Source: Viola odorata
Taxonomy: Eukaryota; Streptophyta; Magnoliopsida; Malpighiales; Violaceae
Direction: 5' to 3'
Assembly (NCBI GenBank): GCA_963691705.1
Contig: OY829545.1
Span: forward strand, 43,759,475 to 43,823,474
DNA: 64,000 bases
Position 1 is the first letter of the stretch; each line of letters begins with the position of its first letter. Of the stretch, positions 1 through 12,800 are shown in pieces. The notes beneath the pieces were generated by a model. The model saw nothing but the letters and a program-made list of their open reading frames with translations. It did no database searches and was not told the DNA's origin. The translations under genes and the position numbers were made by a program.

Positions 1-740
1 TCCTTCTTTCTCCAACTGGGTTGACCCACTAACCAAACCTAATCAACCAAAACCCTAAAACTACCTTTTCTTTCTCCAACTCCCACTGCCACCGCCGCCG
101 CTGACCACCTTACAAATCCGGCCACTGCCGCTAGCGACAACAAACTGATCGCATCAGCCAGCCAACTCCAACCCGACCTAAACCACTCCAAACCGAACCG
201 TAACTCTACCTATACAAATTAAACCCGTATAATACAAACAAAACCCCTATAATACCCGTATTCATACAAACAAAACCCGTATCGATCTAATACAAATCAA
301 ACTCGTACCCATACCCATACAAGTCAGATCTAACCAAATCTACCCCATACAAATCAAACCCTCTCTTCTTCCAATTCGACCCAACCTGAAAATTAAAACA
401 GCACAGCAGCAAACCGGCAACAAACCAAGAAAACAAAACAAGAATAAAGGTTTGGTGGTGGTTTGGAGGTGGCGGTCGCCGGTCGGACTGGCGATGGAGG
501 TTCAATGTTAGAGTGAGAGAGAAGAGAGAGAGAGCGAGAGGTGTGAAATGAAATGAAATGAAGTTCGAGTACCCACCCTATTAATATCCGTAAGTTTGGG
601 TATTTTGGGTACACGAATTTATAAATATTGATCCCGTCCCGTCCCGAGCTTAGAGTTCGGATATTGACTTCCGATACTCGAAATTTTTAATCTGAAATTA
701 AAAAAATCTTTGGGTCAAAAATCGAAATTTTGGGTATCAG

Positions 741-758
741 AATTTTTGCACACCCCTG
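741..758. repeat. hAT-like terminal inverted repeat remnant
   Basis: The sequence ends in GCACACCCCTG. Read on the other strand this is CAGGGGTGTGCAAAAATTC, the usual terminus of plant hAT elements. The AT-rich stretch to its left holds repeated ACCCGTAT-like words (about 200-320) and TTCGGGTAT-like words, as hAT subterminal regions do. The opposite terminus is not visible and may lie before the window start. Only one end is seen, so this is a tentative call for a non-autonomous or truncated element just upstream of the helicase gene. Confidence 0.4.
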
Positions 759-1806
759 TGTAAAAACCTCAGACTTCGATCTCATTAGTAACTGAAGAAA
801 GCCTCGTGTTCCTTACCCAAAACGCCATCGTCTCTGCCACCCTTTTCACCGTGTCTGTGTGTCGCCCGTTAAGAAAATAAACGGAAAAAACATTGGTTTG
901 GATTCTCCTCCCTCTCTCAATTCTTCAAAAATTAAACCTAACACACTACTTCAGTCAACTTCCATGAAGATCTGCCATTCTCACTCTGGTAGGGTTTTAA
1001 TGCAAGCCCATTCGGTCCCTTTCTCTTACTTACACTATGGAGCTTCGATACTTTTTTGATAAAAGTTGTCTGCTTTTGATTGAGCTTGTAGCATTACTTC
1101 CCTGCTAGACCTTTGCATATTCTAATTCCTTTGTTTTGGCTTGTGGGTTCTTAGTTTTGTGGTGAAATATTGCCTGATGTTTTGCTGTTTGGTCATTTTT
1201 TCCAGGATTGGTGGCATGTCTTTCTTTATTTGCTGCTCATTCAGCTTGTTAAGAAGCAAATATATTCTTACCCTTTATAATGCCTCCTAATCTGAACTAT
1301 TGCATGTATGATTGCGCGGCGATATATTCGAGGAATTTCGAAGTGAAAACTTCTTGTTCTAGTGTTGTTTAGTCATCATCTTGTAGCATTAATCACTTGT
1401 AGCATTAATCAATTGCATTTTCTAGGTCAGGGATTAACATGGCGCCGGCCCTGATTTTTGGTTTCAAATTGTAACTTTGTTGGTTTCTTATGGAAGATGT
1501 TTTTAGTATAGTGTACAGTTTTACTGCCAATTAATCTGGTATTTGATTGCTGGGTAATGCACGTCCATTTGATGCTTCATCATGTGATTGGGTTTGTCAT
1601 TTCCTTTGTTCTACTCAAGGACATCCCTCGGTTTTCAGTGATTGTATTTTTGTTTTAGTTAGCACTGAACATTATTGGTGAGTCAATGCATTCTGTATGA
1701 TAGCAATTTGTTTTGGCACATTGCTTCATTATGAGACACTGATAGATTGCTGCCATTGGTAGGCACCTTGTAATTTAGTTGAAGAAAGGGATACCATCCT
1801 CCTTTA
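759..1806 (+). promoter_or_regulatory. Upstream region and probable spliced 5' UTR of the helicase gene
   Basis: No convincing coding frame is present before the ATG at 1807. A pyrimidine-rich stretch at 780-988 ends in a plausible donor (GTAGGG at 989). A plausible acceptor (AATTTAG) ends at 1778, 28 bases before the ATG. This suggests a 5' UTR exon, an intron of about 790 bp and a short UTR remainder. The transcription start and a TATA box cannot be fixed by eye. Bases 1-740 carry no supportable gene; GAGAGA runs lie at about 515-540. Confidence 0.4.
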
Positions 1807-4800
1807 ATGGCCGCAACAAATCCTATAGATATCAGCTCATCTGATAGTGATTGGGACATAGACGATGAAGACATTGATATAGCCCCTGTAATACCTACGA
1901 ATACTAGGAGGCTTCCAAGTTGGTCAGAGGCGCCTGGCACAACCTCAAGGAGTGCAGGTCAGCATTGGATTCTTCATTTCTTTGTCTTTTTCTTCCCAGC
2001 CGGATGTCGAAAACACCAATGGCCTAACCTAGGTTAAAAGTCAAATGCAGTACTAATCACTTGCTATCAACTATACTTGCAGGTAATGGCATGCAGACAC
2101 AGAAGGTTCCTTCTCCTAAAAGGTCATATGCTCCAAATGGGAGCTCATCGAATGCAAATAACCATGCCAGGATGAAATTCCAGGCGCAACCTGGTTACAG
2201 CGAGAACATTAGAGATACAAATGTGCTTAATCTGCAAGCAGGTGATTCTCAGTATTTGATGGGGACTGTGAGCCAGCCTCGCACTATTAATCCTCGAATT
2301 GCAAATGTTTCGGGTACAGATTATGAGAGACTTTCATCCCCGCAAGCCCTGAGGAGAACCCTTCCTCCAACTCTTCAACTCTCTGCACCTAGTATTAAAT
2401 CACTCAACATTTTAGAGAATGCAAATGGAAGTCACGTACGCAATACCTATGGACATGTGTACACCACAGCAGGACTGAATTTGACAAATAGCAGGGGCAA
2501 CATGAGGGATAGAGGCCATTATAATAGAGGTGATAATCAAGAAATTGTTATATACGAACCTAATGGAAGTAGGATACTACCACAATCCTTGATGCAAGGC
2601 AGACCATCAGGCTCTTCACAATTTCCTGGTTCAAGTGACCCTGTGTACCGTTCCGGTGTAACTGAAGAGCGGGCTTCTGCATCTGACGAAAGACTGATTT
2701 ATCAAGCTGCTCTAGAGGTATTATTCAATTTAACATTTACCATATATTGTAATTGCTTTGCTTTTATAGGCAGTATGTTGTGAAACGTCTCTTGTTAGAT
2801 ACATCTATAACCACTGGTAAATGAATTGCTCCTTAGACTTATTATACACTTAAATGAGTGGAGATTGATTCTTGCAGGACCTCAACCAACCAAAGGTTGA
2901 AGCTACTCTACCTGAGGGTCTTTTGTCTGTGCCGCTTCTGAGACACCAGGTCTTACCTTTTGCTAGTTATAATGTATTTTCCCTTTGGGTATATTACCGT
3001 ATTTTATTAAAAGCTAATTTTCTGTTACAGAAAATTGCATTGGCGTGGATGCTTCAGAAGGAAACAAGAAGTTTGCATTGCTTAGGTGGAATTTTAGCTG
3101 ATGATCAGGTTAGTCTTTCATACAAGGTTTCTTGAATGTTTACTGCTCTCTGTCCAGGATTTCCTTGGCTTTTTTAATTAATCATCATGCTTTCATATCC
3201 CAGGGTCTTGGCAAAACCATATCCATGATTGCACTTATACAAACGCAGAAGTCATTACTGTCAAAGTCAAAATCTGAAAATCAATGTAATCTCAAAACAG
3301 AAGCACTGAATTTGGATGAAGATGATGATTTAGGGAATCCGCTGACAGGGGAATCTGCTGAAATTAAATCAATTCCAGAAGTTAGTACTTCTACACGAGC
3401 ATTTAGCAGACAGAGACCAGCTGCTGGTACGTTAGTTGTTTGTCCAGCAAGTATTCTTCGTCAGTGGTATAGGGAGCTGGGTGATAAAGTTGCAGATGGA
3501 GCAAAACTTTCCGTCCTGCACTATCATGGAGGAAATCGGACAAAGGACCCCGCTGTGCTGGCCAAGTATGATGTGGTTCTGACAACATACGCTATTGTCA
3601 CCAACGAAGTTCCAAAGCAACCTGAAGTTGAGGAGGATGAGGCCGATGAAAAAAATGGAGAAGGGTATGGACTGTCGTCGGAATTTTCTACTGATAAGAA
3701 GAGAAAGAAGGCGTCTAAAGTTAGTAAGAAAAGAGGTAGGAAGGGAACCGGTAGTTCTTTTGTTGATGGTGATTCTGGCCCACTTGCTAGGGTAGGCTGG
3801 TTTAGGGTGATACTAGATGAGGCTCAGACAATAAAGAACCATCGTACTCAAGTGGCTAGAGCCTGCTGTAGCCTTCGTGCCAAAAGAAGGTGGTGCTTAT
3901 CCGGAACACCTATCCAAAATGCAATTGATGATTTGTACAGCTATTTCAGGTTTCTTAGATACGACCCTTATGCAACATATAAATCATTTTACAGTACCAT
4001 CAAGGTTCCAATTTCTAAAAATTCCCTCCACGGTTACAAGAAGCTACAAGCAGTTCTGAGGGCAATAATGCTACGGCGTACTAAAGGTGGTGATACATCT
4101 CTGTGTGTTGGTGGTTTGGTAGTGGTTATAGTGTTCTTTTCAAGTGTCTTAATATTTACCACATCTCTATGTGATCATGCATTCACATATTAGTTTGTGT
4201 TCCTATTTCCTTGTAGTTTCTTTCACCTTTTTATTGCTTATTATCCGAACTTAATGTTGGTTGGAGGCATCGTAATTCAATAAATAGAGATAAAGGATAA
4301 GATGATGGAGCGAGCATATCTAGGGATGAATGGTCTTATGAGTTGTGAGTAGGCCTTGTCATCTATACTAAGATAATACGGGATTTTCTCTTCATAGATT
4401 TAGATAAAAAAGCAATTCCATATATTTTAGTACAAAATTTCTTACATAGGTCTTTGTTTTTCCTTTTAACAGACATTTTTAACGCTAGCACAACTTTTCC
4501 AGTTTTTATCTTTCTCCAACATGATAAATCCCCCTCCTTACTTAGGTATTGATTCCCCAATTTTTCCAGCCTTTCTTTTACAAAAAATAAAATCAATGGA
4601 TTTTAGTACAATTTTTATCTCTAATTTTTGGAATCTTAATTGGGATGATGCTATTCAGATGTTTAGCTCACCAGCTTGATATTTGTTGTATTTGTTTTTG
4701 TATTTGGAATTCCTGACGCTAGGGTTGGGGGCAAATGCAGTGTCACTTTAGTATTGTGGCATGGCATATATCTCTTTTCTATATAAACCTTGCATTTCAG

Positions 4801-7800
4801 GTTATCAATTATTTTCTGGTGCTGATTGTCATTGACATATCTGATGTAGGAACATTGATTGATGGGGAGCCTATCATTAAGCTGCCACCGAAATCCATCT
4901 GCCTGACGAAGGTGGACTTCTCAGCTGAGGAGCGGGCTTTCTATACTCGCCTAGAAGCTGATTCACGTTCTAAGTTCAAGGTATTTTCATTCTACACTAT
5001 TTATTCCACTGCAGGAGACTGACCAGAATCGGGTTTTCTATGTATTCTAGCTGAAACCTTCATGCACCTAATGTGCTGTGGAAGCTTTATTCCTTGAAAA
5101 ATACTAAAATAAATTTGATAAATGCTGCTTCATTTAGCTTTGTTGGAGATATTATGCCCAACTATTTTCTTTTTCTTTTTCCTTGAACAATCATTATATC
5201 CAACTATTGACTTAGGAGTGCTTTGGTGTCCTTTTACATTCTGATTAACTTGAAGAAATAATGATTTGATGCTAGACTCTATGCATCTCCTGATGAAAAC
5301 CCTGCATAAAATATAATGTTTCTTAACCTTCTTGGGTGATGAGCTTGTAGCTCAGTGGTACTTCCTACTAAGGAGAGAGGGGCTAGGTCTTGAGTTAGTC
5401 CCCTAACTTGCAGTTTCTTAGGCAAAAAAAAAGAACAATACACTTTTTTGGATGACATTTTGGAATTATTTTATTCTTGCAAAACTTAAATCCTGCATTA
5501 CATGTCCTTTCTGCCCTGAATTGTCTTCTTGACATTATAGATTTGTCCATTGCAGGCTTATGCTGCTGCAGGCACTGTGAACCAAAATTATGCAAATATT
5601 CTTTTGATGCTTTTGCGTCTTCGTCAGGCTTGTGACCATCCTCTCCTTGTGAAAGGTTTTAATTCTGATTCTGTTGTAAAAGACTCTGTGGAAATGGCAA
5701 AAATGCTCCCTAGAGATATGGTGACTGATCTATTGAATCACTTGGCAACTTCCTCAGCTATCTGTCTTGTATGCAGTGTGAGTCTTAATTCATCCCTTCT
5801 TTTTCTTTATTCCCTTTGTGGAATATTGCTTGGGAGAGCATCGATTATTCACTTCTATATCCCTGTCTCGGTGGTCTTCCCTTGCATTTCTTTTCTACAG
5901 ACTTTGTTTCTACTGTTCCTGTTGTATCTTTTCGTGGAATATACATGTTTTAGTCTTAGTAATGTGATGAAAATGTTGTTAAATTGTCTGTGTTGAGGGA
6001 TGTGAGAACTGAGAATTTTTCAGTCTTGTGGCATATGAAGACGTTCAACTGGGAATCTTTATTCAATGCACGGGTGTGCATGCCCTGTGAGGTCGACCTT
6101 ATTAATATTTGATGTTCAAATTGCCATGAATACTGAATGGGTGAAAAATTTAAACCAAGTGGAGCTTTTTTTTTTGGGAATCACCACTCTTAGTGGTTGT
6201 TGAACCTTTGAATGAAGTTCTATCAAAGGGGAGTTCATGCTTCTTAATCAACTCCTTGTTGTTAAATATAACCTATGTGCTACTGAATCAATTTAACTCA
6301 ATCGGGGTTCATGTAATTAAGCAATTTGCGGCAAATAATAAAAAAGGTAAAATTCCTCGAATCATAATTGCAAGTACTGTTGGCTTGAAGAAATTAAAAG
6401 GTTTTTGTTGACAGCTTTCCTTCATATACCCAACCTTGTACTGGGTACAGTGGGTCCTATGATGTTAAGCAAACATCAGGGCAGTTCTGGTGTGTTCTAT
6501 TATACTAGAGGTATCTAGAAATATTGCTCTCAGATATGTATTTGCCATACCATGGTGATTTCTTGACATAGTTTCCCTGTCTCATTAGTCATAGTGATCA
6601 CATTTGCGCACTTTAGTGGTCCGACCAGTGAAAACAACAAGTCTACCATCTCAAAAGATTACTATCTAACGTTTCTAGTTTGTTGCTTTTCAGGATCCAC
6701 CTGAGGACCCTGTTGTTACTATGTGTGGTCACGTTTTCTGCTATCAATGTGTGTCAGAATTTGTGACTGGTGATGACAACATGTGTCCTGCTCCCAGATG
6801 TAAAGAACAGCTTGGTTCTGATGTTGTTTTCTCTGAAGCTATACTTAGAAGTTGCATAGCTGATAATATTGGCAGTAGTTCCATGCATAAAAAAGTTGAG
6901 GAGACATCAATGGTCCTGCAAAATGAGTATGGTTCATCAAAAATAAGAGCTGTTCTTGAGCATCTTCAGAAACATTGTTTGGCAGAGAGCCCAAGTTCAG
7001 GGCCGCTTGGTGAAACTTCAACAACATATTCAAGCTCGCAAGTTGGGGGTCCAATAAAGGCAATTATTTTCTCTCAGTGGACTGGCATGTTAGACTTGGT
7101 TGAGGCATCTTTGAATCAGTATTGTATACAGTACCGGAGGCTTGATGGGACAATGAGCTTGAATTCAAGAGATAAGGCAGTTAAGGATTTCAACACTGAT
7201 CCTGAGGTTGGTCCTAACTTGAAGTTTTTAGAGCAATTCTGTATGACTTTTACAAAGTTTGCTATATATGCTATTTTAATCAGGAGAGTCTTCACAGTAC
7301 TGATATGAGGGCGTGGTTTATGATTGTTATTCTTGCATATGTTGCTTTCAACAGCTGAATGATCCATGTTTATTGTAGGTAACTGTGATGATAATGTCAC
7401 TAAAGGCTGGAAATCTTGGTTTGAATATGGTTGCTGCATCTCATGTTATCCTTTTAGATCTTTGGTGGAATCCAACAACTGAAGATCAAGCTGTTGACAG
7501 AGCACACAGAATTGGACAAACTCGCCCGGTAACTGTAACTCGCCTGACAATAAAAGACACAGTGGAAGATAGAATATTGATGCTTCAGGTTTTATTCTTT
7601 TCTTTCTACTGTTCATGTAACTTGTTAAGCATGGAAAGTTGGAAAACTTGTTAAATTTTGCTTTTGGACACCCCCATCTGACGGAAGAGAAGTTTAATGG
7701 GATTGCACTAGTTTACAGAATGTGTTTCTTGATGTTCATTATCACTTAGAGTTGATAAACCCAGGAAAATTGCTGGTTCATTTACTGATAGTTTGGTAGA

Positions 7801-8259
7801 GATCAGTTATATATCTCACAAAGAACACTGTTCTGGGGTTTGCTAGGTGTGGTTGGGAGTGACTTCCTCTTAAAACATTGACTGCGTCTTAAAATGTAAT
7901 TGGTTCTTTTTTGAGGTCTCGAGGAATGGATTGAGTTGTTTTACTCTTTGAGCTGTGAATGGTTTGATTTGAGAAAGTCAAAGCACTCTTTACATTAGAG
8001 AGAATCATTTTGTATATTAAGAATTTGTTATATTATGGATTAGGACCGTTTGCATACTAAGAAATAATTTTCTATGTATTTGCTCTGAATGTGATAAATC
8101 CTGGTCCTTTTGTTCTTAAGCGTGGCGGCAATGCTAACTCTTTTTGTTTGGCAGGAAGAGAAGCGGAAAATGGTGGCATCTGCTTTTGGTGAAGATCAAA
8201 GTGGGGGCTCAGCCACTCGCCTTACAGTGGAAGATCTCAAGTATCTATTTATGGTGTAG
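1807..8259 (+). CDS. CHR28: SNF2-family helicase with embedded RING finger (CHR27/CHR28/FRG type)
   Basis: Ten exons join in frame into 999 aa: 1807-1957, 2083-2717, 2878-2949, 3031-3108, 3204-4086, 4850-4980, 5556-5777, 6694-7206, 7379-7588, 8155-8259. Every junction is GT-AG and phase-consistent. The N-terminus is acidic and Ser/Asp-rich. Seen motifs: DDQGLGKT (Walker A, residues 310-317), LDEAQ (DEAQ at 517-520), SGTPIQN (545), a C3HC4 RING (C720, C723, C735, H737, C740, C743, C755, C760) set between the two helicase lobes, and DRAHRIGQ (935). A RING inside an SNF2 motor defines the Rad5/16-like group. Arabidopsis relatives CHR27/CHR28 (FRG1/FRG2) act in nuclear chromatin and have been tied to RNA-directed DNA methylation with SUVR2. 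A role as ATP-dependent translocase and possible E3 ligase is inferred from the family. No disruption is seen. The orthologue number (27 or 28) is not certain. Confidence 0.93.
5338..5434 (+). repeat. Possible tRNA-derived SINE head with A-tail in a helicase intron
   Basis: Within the sixth coding intron, TAGCTCAGTGG (5347-5357) matches a pol III A box. A degenerate B box (GGTCTTGAGTTAG) follows about 30 bases later, and an A9 run lies at 5426-5434. The spacing fits a SINE head. The body is very short and no target duplication is evident, so this may be a truncated copy or a chance match. Confidence 0.4.
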
Positions 8260-9079
8260 GTGTGGGTGCCTGCGAAATAGCTTTGTGCTCGTGGCCATCC
8301 AGTTATATTCAAGTATATTTAGGAAATCATTCGGCGAAGCTAAAGGTGGTAAAGGAAGGCAGGAGGGGGATCGGGGGCTGTACTTATTGTGGCAGGTGGC
8401 AACTTAAACGCGTGGGCTTGGCGTAATTTTTGGGTGGTGATTATGATAGTGTTTGCAGGTCCACATAACTCTCATCTTTGTTCTGTACCAAGTGCATCGA
8501 ACAGATGATCAAAAGCCACCTTGTAAATATAGTCATTTGCTAGTGTATAGCAAGCAAGTGGGTTTGTGCAGTTTAACCCCCCCGTGTTTTTTATCATCCA
8601 AGCATAGAATGTGACCTGTGACCTGACAGTTGGTGGCCATGTGCATGTGCATGGAGGTTCCTTGAAATGGAGCAAATCCTAATCGAAACAAGATTCTCCT
8701 GGTGGTTTTTTGTGCACATAACATGAAAGAAAACTGGAAATTAGGGTTTATAGACATTTTGTATGAGTGGTCTAACCCAACCCTTTTATTAAGTGAGATT
8801 AAAATTGAGTTTCATATTTGTCTAAAATCTACCCCTAGCTGCTTGAACTATTCCAACTTGCAAAAAGACCCTCAACTACGAAAACTTTGATTTGAATCCC
8901 CGCACTATTTATTTTTTGCAATGTGGGGATTTTAGTTTTAAATAAGATAAAAAAAATGTGGTTTAATTGAGGTTTAAGTATTTGAATAACATGGAACGTG
9001 ATCATGTTACATATTTTTTTACTTATTTAAACAACAATCCATTAAGAACATATTTAAACACGTTGCAACAAAAATAATA
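8260..9079 (+). other. Helicase 3' UTR and intergenic DNA
   Basis: The stop at 8257-8259 is followed by about 450 bases of mixed composition that probably include the 3' UTR. AT-rich sequence follows from about 8880. No further gene or RNA is supportable. The short open frames here have no recognisable content. Confidence 0.5.
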
Positions 9080-9334
9080 CTCCCTCTCTAATAAATATTT
9101 TCCTCGCATTTCAATATTCAGTAGGGAATGTATATCGAGGAGGCCGGATGAGGCACTATTTGATCCCAAAAAATTCCGTACTTTTTTCCGAACGTACGTT
9201 AATCCTTAACGTACTTCTGAGAAAAAATTCGGGGCAAAATTGTCTCAAATAGTGACTGTTCCGGCCGTCTTAAGATACGTTCCGAAACAATAAAAGCAAA
9301 TGCTAAAACGACATATTTTGGAGACCGGAGGGAG
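9080..9334. mobile_element. Stowaway-like MITE with an inner foldback
   Basis: The 255-bp unit begins CTCCCTCTCTAA and ends CCGGAGGGAG, is flanked by TA on both sides (9078-9079 and 9335-9336), and has no coding capacity. These are the marks of a Tc1/mariner-derived Stowaway MITE. A second inverted pair lies inside: AGGCCGGA and CACTATTTGA (about 9141-9162) mirror TCAAATAGTG and TCCGGCC (about 9244-9266). This is either an extended hairpin or a nested insertion. It sits between the convergent 3' ends of the helicase and TOM40 genes. Confidence 0.7.
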
Positions 9335-9806
9335 TAATTGAGAAGTCTAACATATTTTCAATCTGGGAATAATCCAGGGAGATGGTGCACTTTTCATCCC
9401 CGCCAAGTAGTACAAGAGTTCAAATCAAGATTTTCATACTTAAGGAATCCTTCTGCAAGTTGGAGAAATATGAAGCTACAAACAAGTACACAGTTATCAC
9501 ATAAGGGAAGGAAGCATCATCATCATCCTTGCTTTCCATTAATTTATAATGAATCATAAAGCATGGTAATGCAAACAAAATTATGACTCAACTACCAATT
9601 CAACGAATATTGCATCTAAACTGTTGCAGCAACTTAGGGCTGGCTGCCACAAGAATGATGTGGACAGTGTTTGCTCAAAAAGTACAAAACCTCATTGTTC
9701 AACTTTAAACAGACGACAGCAGCAAAGTTGACTCAAAAGAGCAACTGGAATGATGCACTAATAACGAGTCCATGTAAAATCCATCATACACTGGGCCCCG
9801 AACCAA
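9335..9806 (-). other. TOM40 3' UTR side of the intergenic gap
   Basis: No gene is seen. The part nearest 9806 is expected to be TOM40 3' UTR on the minus strand. No polyadenylation signal can be assigned with confidence. Confidence 0.4.
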
Positions 9807-12800
9807 TTAGCCTAGAGTCAACCCGAACCCAAATTTGTAATCTTTCTTCTTATGATCCAACTGCAAGTCACAAGTTCAAAACTTGTTGTCATATATGACA
9901 AGCCTCAAAATTGTAGCAGAGTCTCAAAAACATGACAGTCAGGGGAGCAGCCAAAGAACATGAGATTACTTTATTTAACGAGAAGCAAACTCACATACCT
10001 CGGCAGAAAGAAGAAAATTGAGCCCCATATTTAAGCGCTCTTCCAAGAAAGCAGATGTGCAACCATTGGAATCAATCTTCCCTCTTAGACGAGCCTGAAA
10101 CCACAGCCAAAATATGCTTCATCTAGTCATACTGATCCAAGACAGTTTTGCACTTATACAGCAATACTTTTTTTGTTCTTTGAAGAAAAAATCACAACCT
10201 TGTGAGTTCGAGCACAAGTAACTTTACATATAGAAGTGGCCCTAAGAAGGATCATAGCACATGCATTTACCACTGCATCACCACATTTGAATAACATGCC
10301 TTGAGGAAATTAGGTGGTTTGCAATAATAGCACTTACTTGTCTGAATATATAATCATATCCCACACTTGCCGTTGCATCTCTGGACAGGTAATTGTACAT
10401 GAAGTCTGATGCTAGAGAAACCTTAATAAAAAAAAGTAGAGCAAGAGTTATGATCAGGTATTAAACCAATGTTCCATTAAGGAAGTTTATTACCTTGTCC
10501 GAGACCTTCTGAACATAGCTCAAAGCAATCATTCCTGTGCTAGCAACTTGTCCTGTGCCAATCTGCAGGTAAAGGAAATAAAATGCTCCGCTCAACATAT
10601 GCATAAAGTAATAGAAAGCACTTCTTCAATCATACTACGACAATCTAATATTTTATGGGGAAAAAAGTACCCATCCCATTGCATAATTGTGCAGAGTCTC
10701 TCACGGTCTCACCCATTAACAGATATTAAACAAACAGGCTGAAATTTGTTGGACAAGCCATTTTTATATGTAACAAGACAAAAAATAAAAAGGAGAACTG
10801 TAACACAAAACTATACCTTTTACAGAAAGATTCATGCTTATGTATATTTTGAAATGTCCTCACTCTTCCCATAACTTATTTCTATACATGTACCACTTAG
10901 AAAGAAACTAAGTGAGTTGTCCCAAGTACTATGGAAGACCCACATCCTTTTGAACAGATCTCTTAGGTTTTCTAATTTCTTTTCCACAAAATGTAAATTA
11001 TGTATCTTCCGTAGGAAAAAAGAATGAAGCAATCAGAGCATACAGTTTCAACATCAAACAATGAATAAAGCTAAGTCAAAATACCATCTTATCTGTCTCA
11101 TAACGAGCAGCATATCCAACACCGGACTTTCGATGCTGACCAGCCCAAAAAACTTCACTACCCAACGACAAATGTGGGGTCACACTCTGCACCAAATGAA
11201 AGATTAGAAGATTAAACATAGCACAAAATAAGGCGTCATTTGGTCTGTCGAGGTTGTGAGGCTGGAAAGGATCATTATAAGCAGTTATAACTGTATATCC
11301 AACATCTATAATTACAAAGTACCAGGAGCTTATGCATCTTGTATTTATTATAATGAGCCATCACTTTTGGTCAAGTTATAGTTTTTGCGTCAAGAGTCAT
11401 CCTACTTAGAGCAGGATTTGCTTGCTGTTTACATGTTGCCATGTAAATGCTCACTGCCATCCACAAACATTCAAACAAGATGCTAATCATCTCTGAGTCC
11501 CTAGTTCAATCACAATACTACCTGCAACAATTTGTTAGATGTCCAATTCCATAGGTTCATGCCCTTGCCTTAATGGCCAACCAAAACAATAAAAAAAATC
11601 CCTTATGCATGAAGCAGCCCCGCACATCGCATATCAAATATCACAGGTCAATAAGAAATGAAGCATCCCACAGACACTAACAATTAATTTTCCATAACTT
11701 GTCAGGATCCTCCCCGGCATATAATCAGCAAAGAGTCCTTTAAAAAAAAAAGGGACTACACCAAGGTCATTCTAAGTATCATGTACTTGTTCAACATAGA
11801 ACATGTGTCAGCAACCATCATGAAAGAATACAACCATTTTGTTCAGCCTAATACTGATTGAGTTAGCTCTAGTACAACTCACAATTATGTCGAGTAAAAT
11901 ACATTGGATGAGAAATGCATGAAGGCAAGAACAAATTTGGGCAGAAGGTAAAAGAAAAGAAAAGTATACGTTGATGCAATAGTAAAAATTCTCTTCCAAT
12001 GAGCTGGGAAAGATGTGTATACATGTCTTACGGCCCGCTAACAGAAAAGCACATATACAAAGAAAAAATGAATTTTGTTTTCCCTTTCAGTTCTCTATAA
12101 TGGGACCATTCACTAGGAATTATGAAAAAATAATTGGCCCACACTTGAATGGTTGATACAACGGAAAATTTGAACAAATACAATTGCTCATTTGATGCAA
12201 TGCACATTGGATGTGAAATAACTTGTATTTTCTTCTATTTTTCAATAAAAATCTTTTGTTTACCTGAATGTAACTGGCTCCAAACAAGGCACCATTTCCC
12301 AGTTGGAGTTGAGTCCTATAGTCTTTACCCTATACCAAAAGAGAATGGTGATCATAAGAGCAGGCATAAAAGAGAATTGAATTTCATAGTGAACAAGATG
12401 CAGTTCAAAGATGTTTAGACCAAATAAACACTGAAGATCGTATCGTTTCTATAATACGGGGCTTTTATTAAGGAAAAACAATTGTAGCCCAACAAAATAA
12501 CTTCTCACTTTCAACATCTTTAGATCCAGGGATAAAAAAAACAGAAATATAATCTGAGAAGAATACATCATTTTTATAGTGCGGGGGCCTTTTCATGAGG
12601 AAAAAAAAAAGTAGCCAAAGAAATGACTTCTCACTTGATTTAGCTTTAACAGATCCAGAGATGATAAAACAGAATGAGAATCTGAAATTGTAAAGATAAC
12701 AGGGAGGTTTTTACCTTATAATCAAAGTTTAACATAACATGAGACATATGAGGCTCATTTGTAAGCTGCACAGAAAAGAATGGAATATAAGAAAGTTGGC

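Noticed and set aside
3132..4193. 353-aa ORF as a separate gene
   Set aside because: It is exon 5 of the helicase with intron sequence read through at both ends.
5338..5434. Functional tRNA gene
   Set aside because: The A-box-like word is good, but the B box is degenerate and no cloverleaf can be drawn; a SINE head is more likely.
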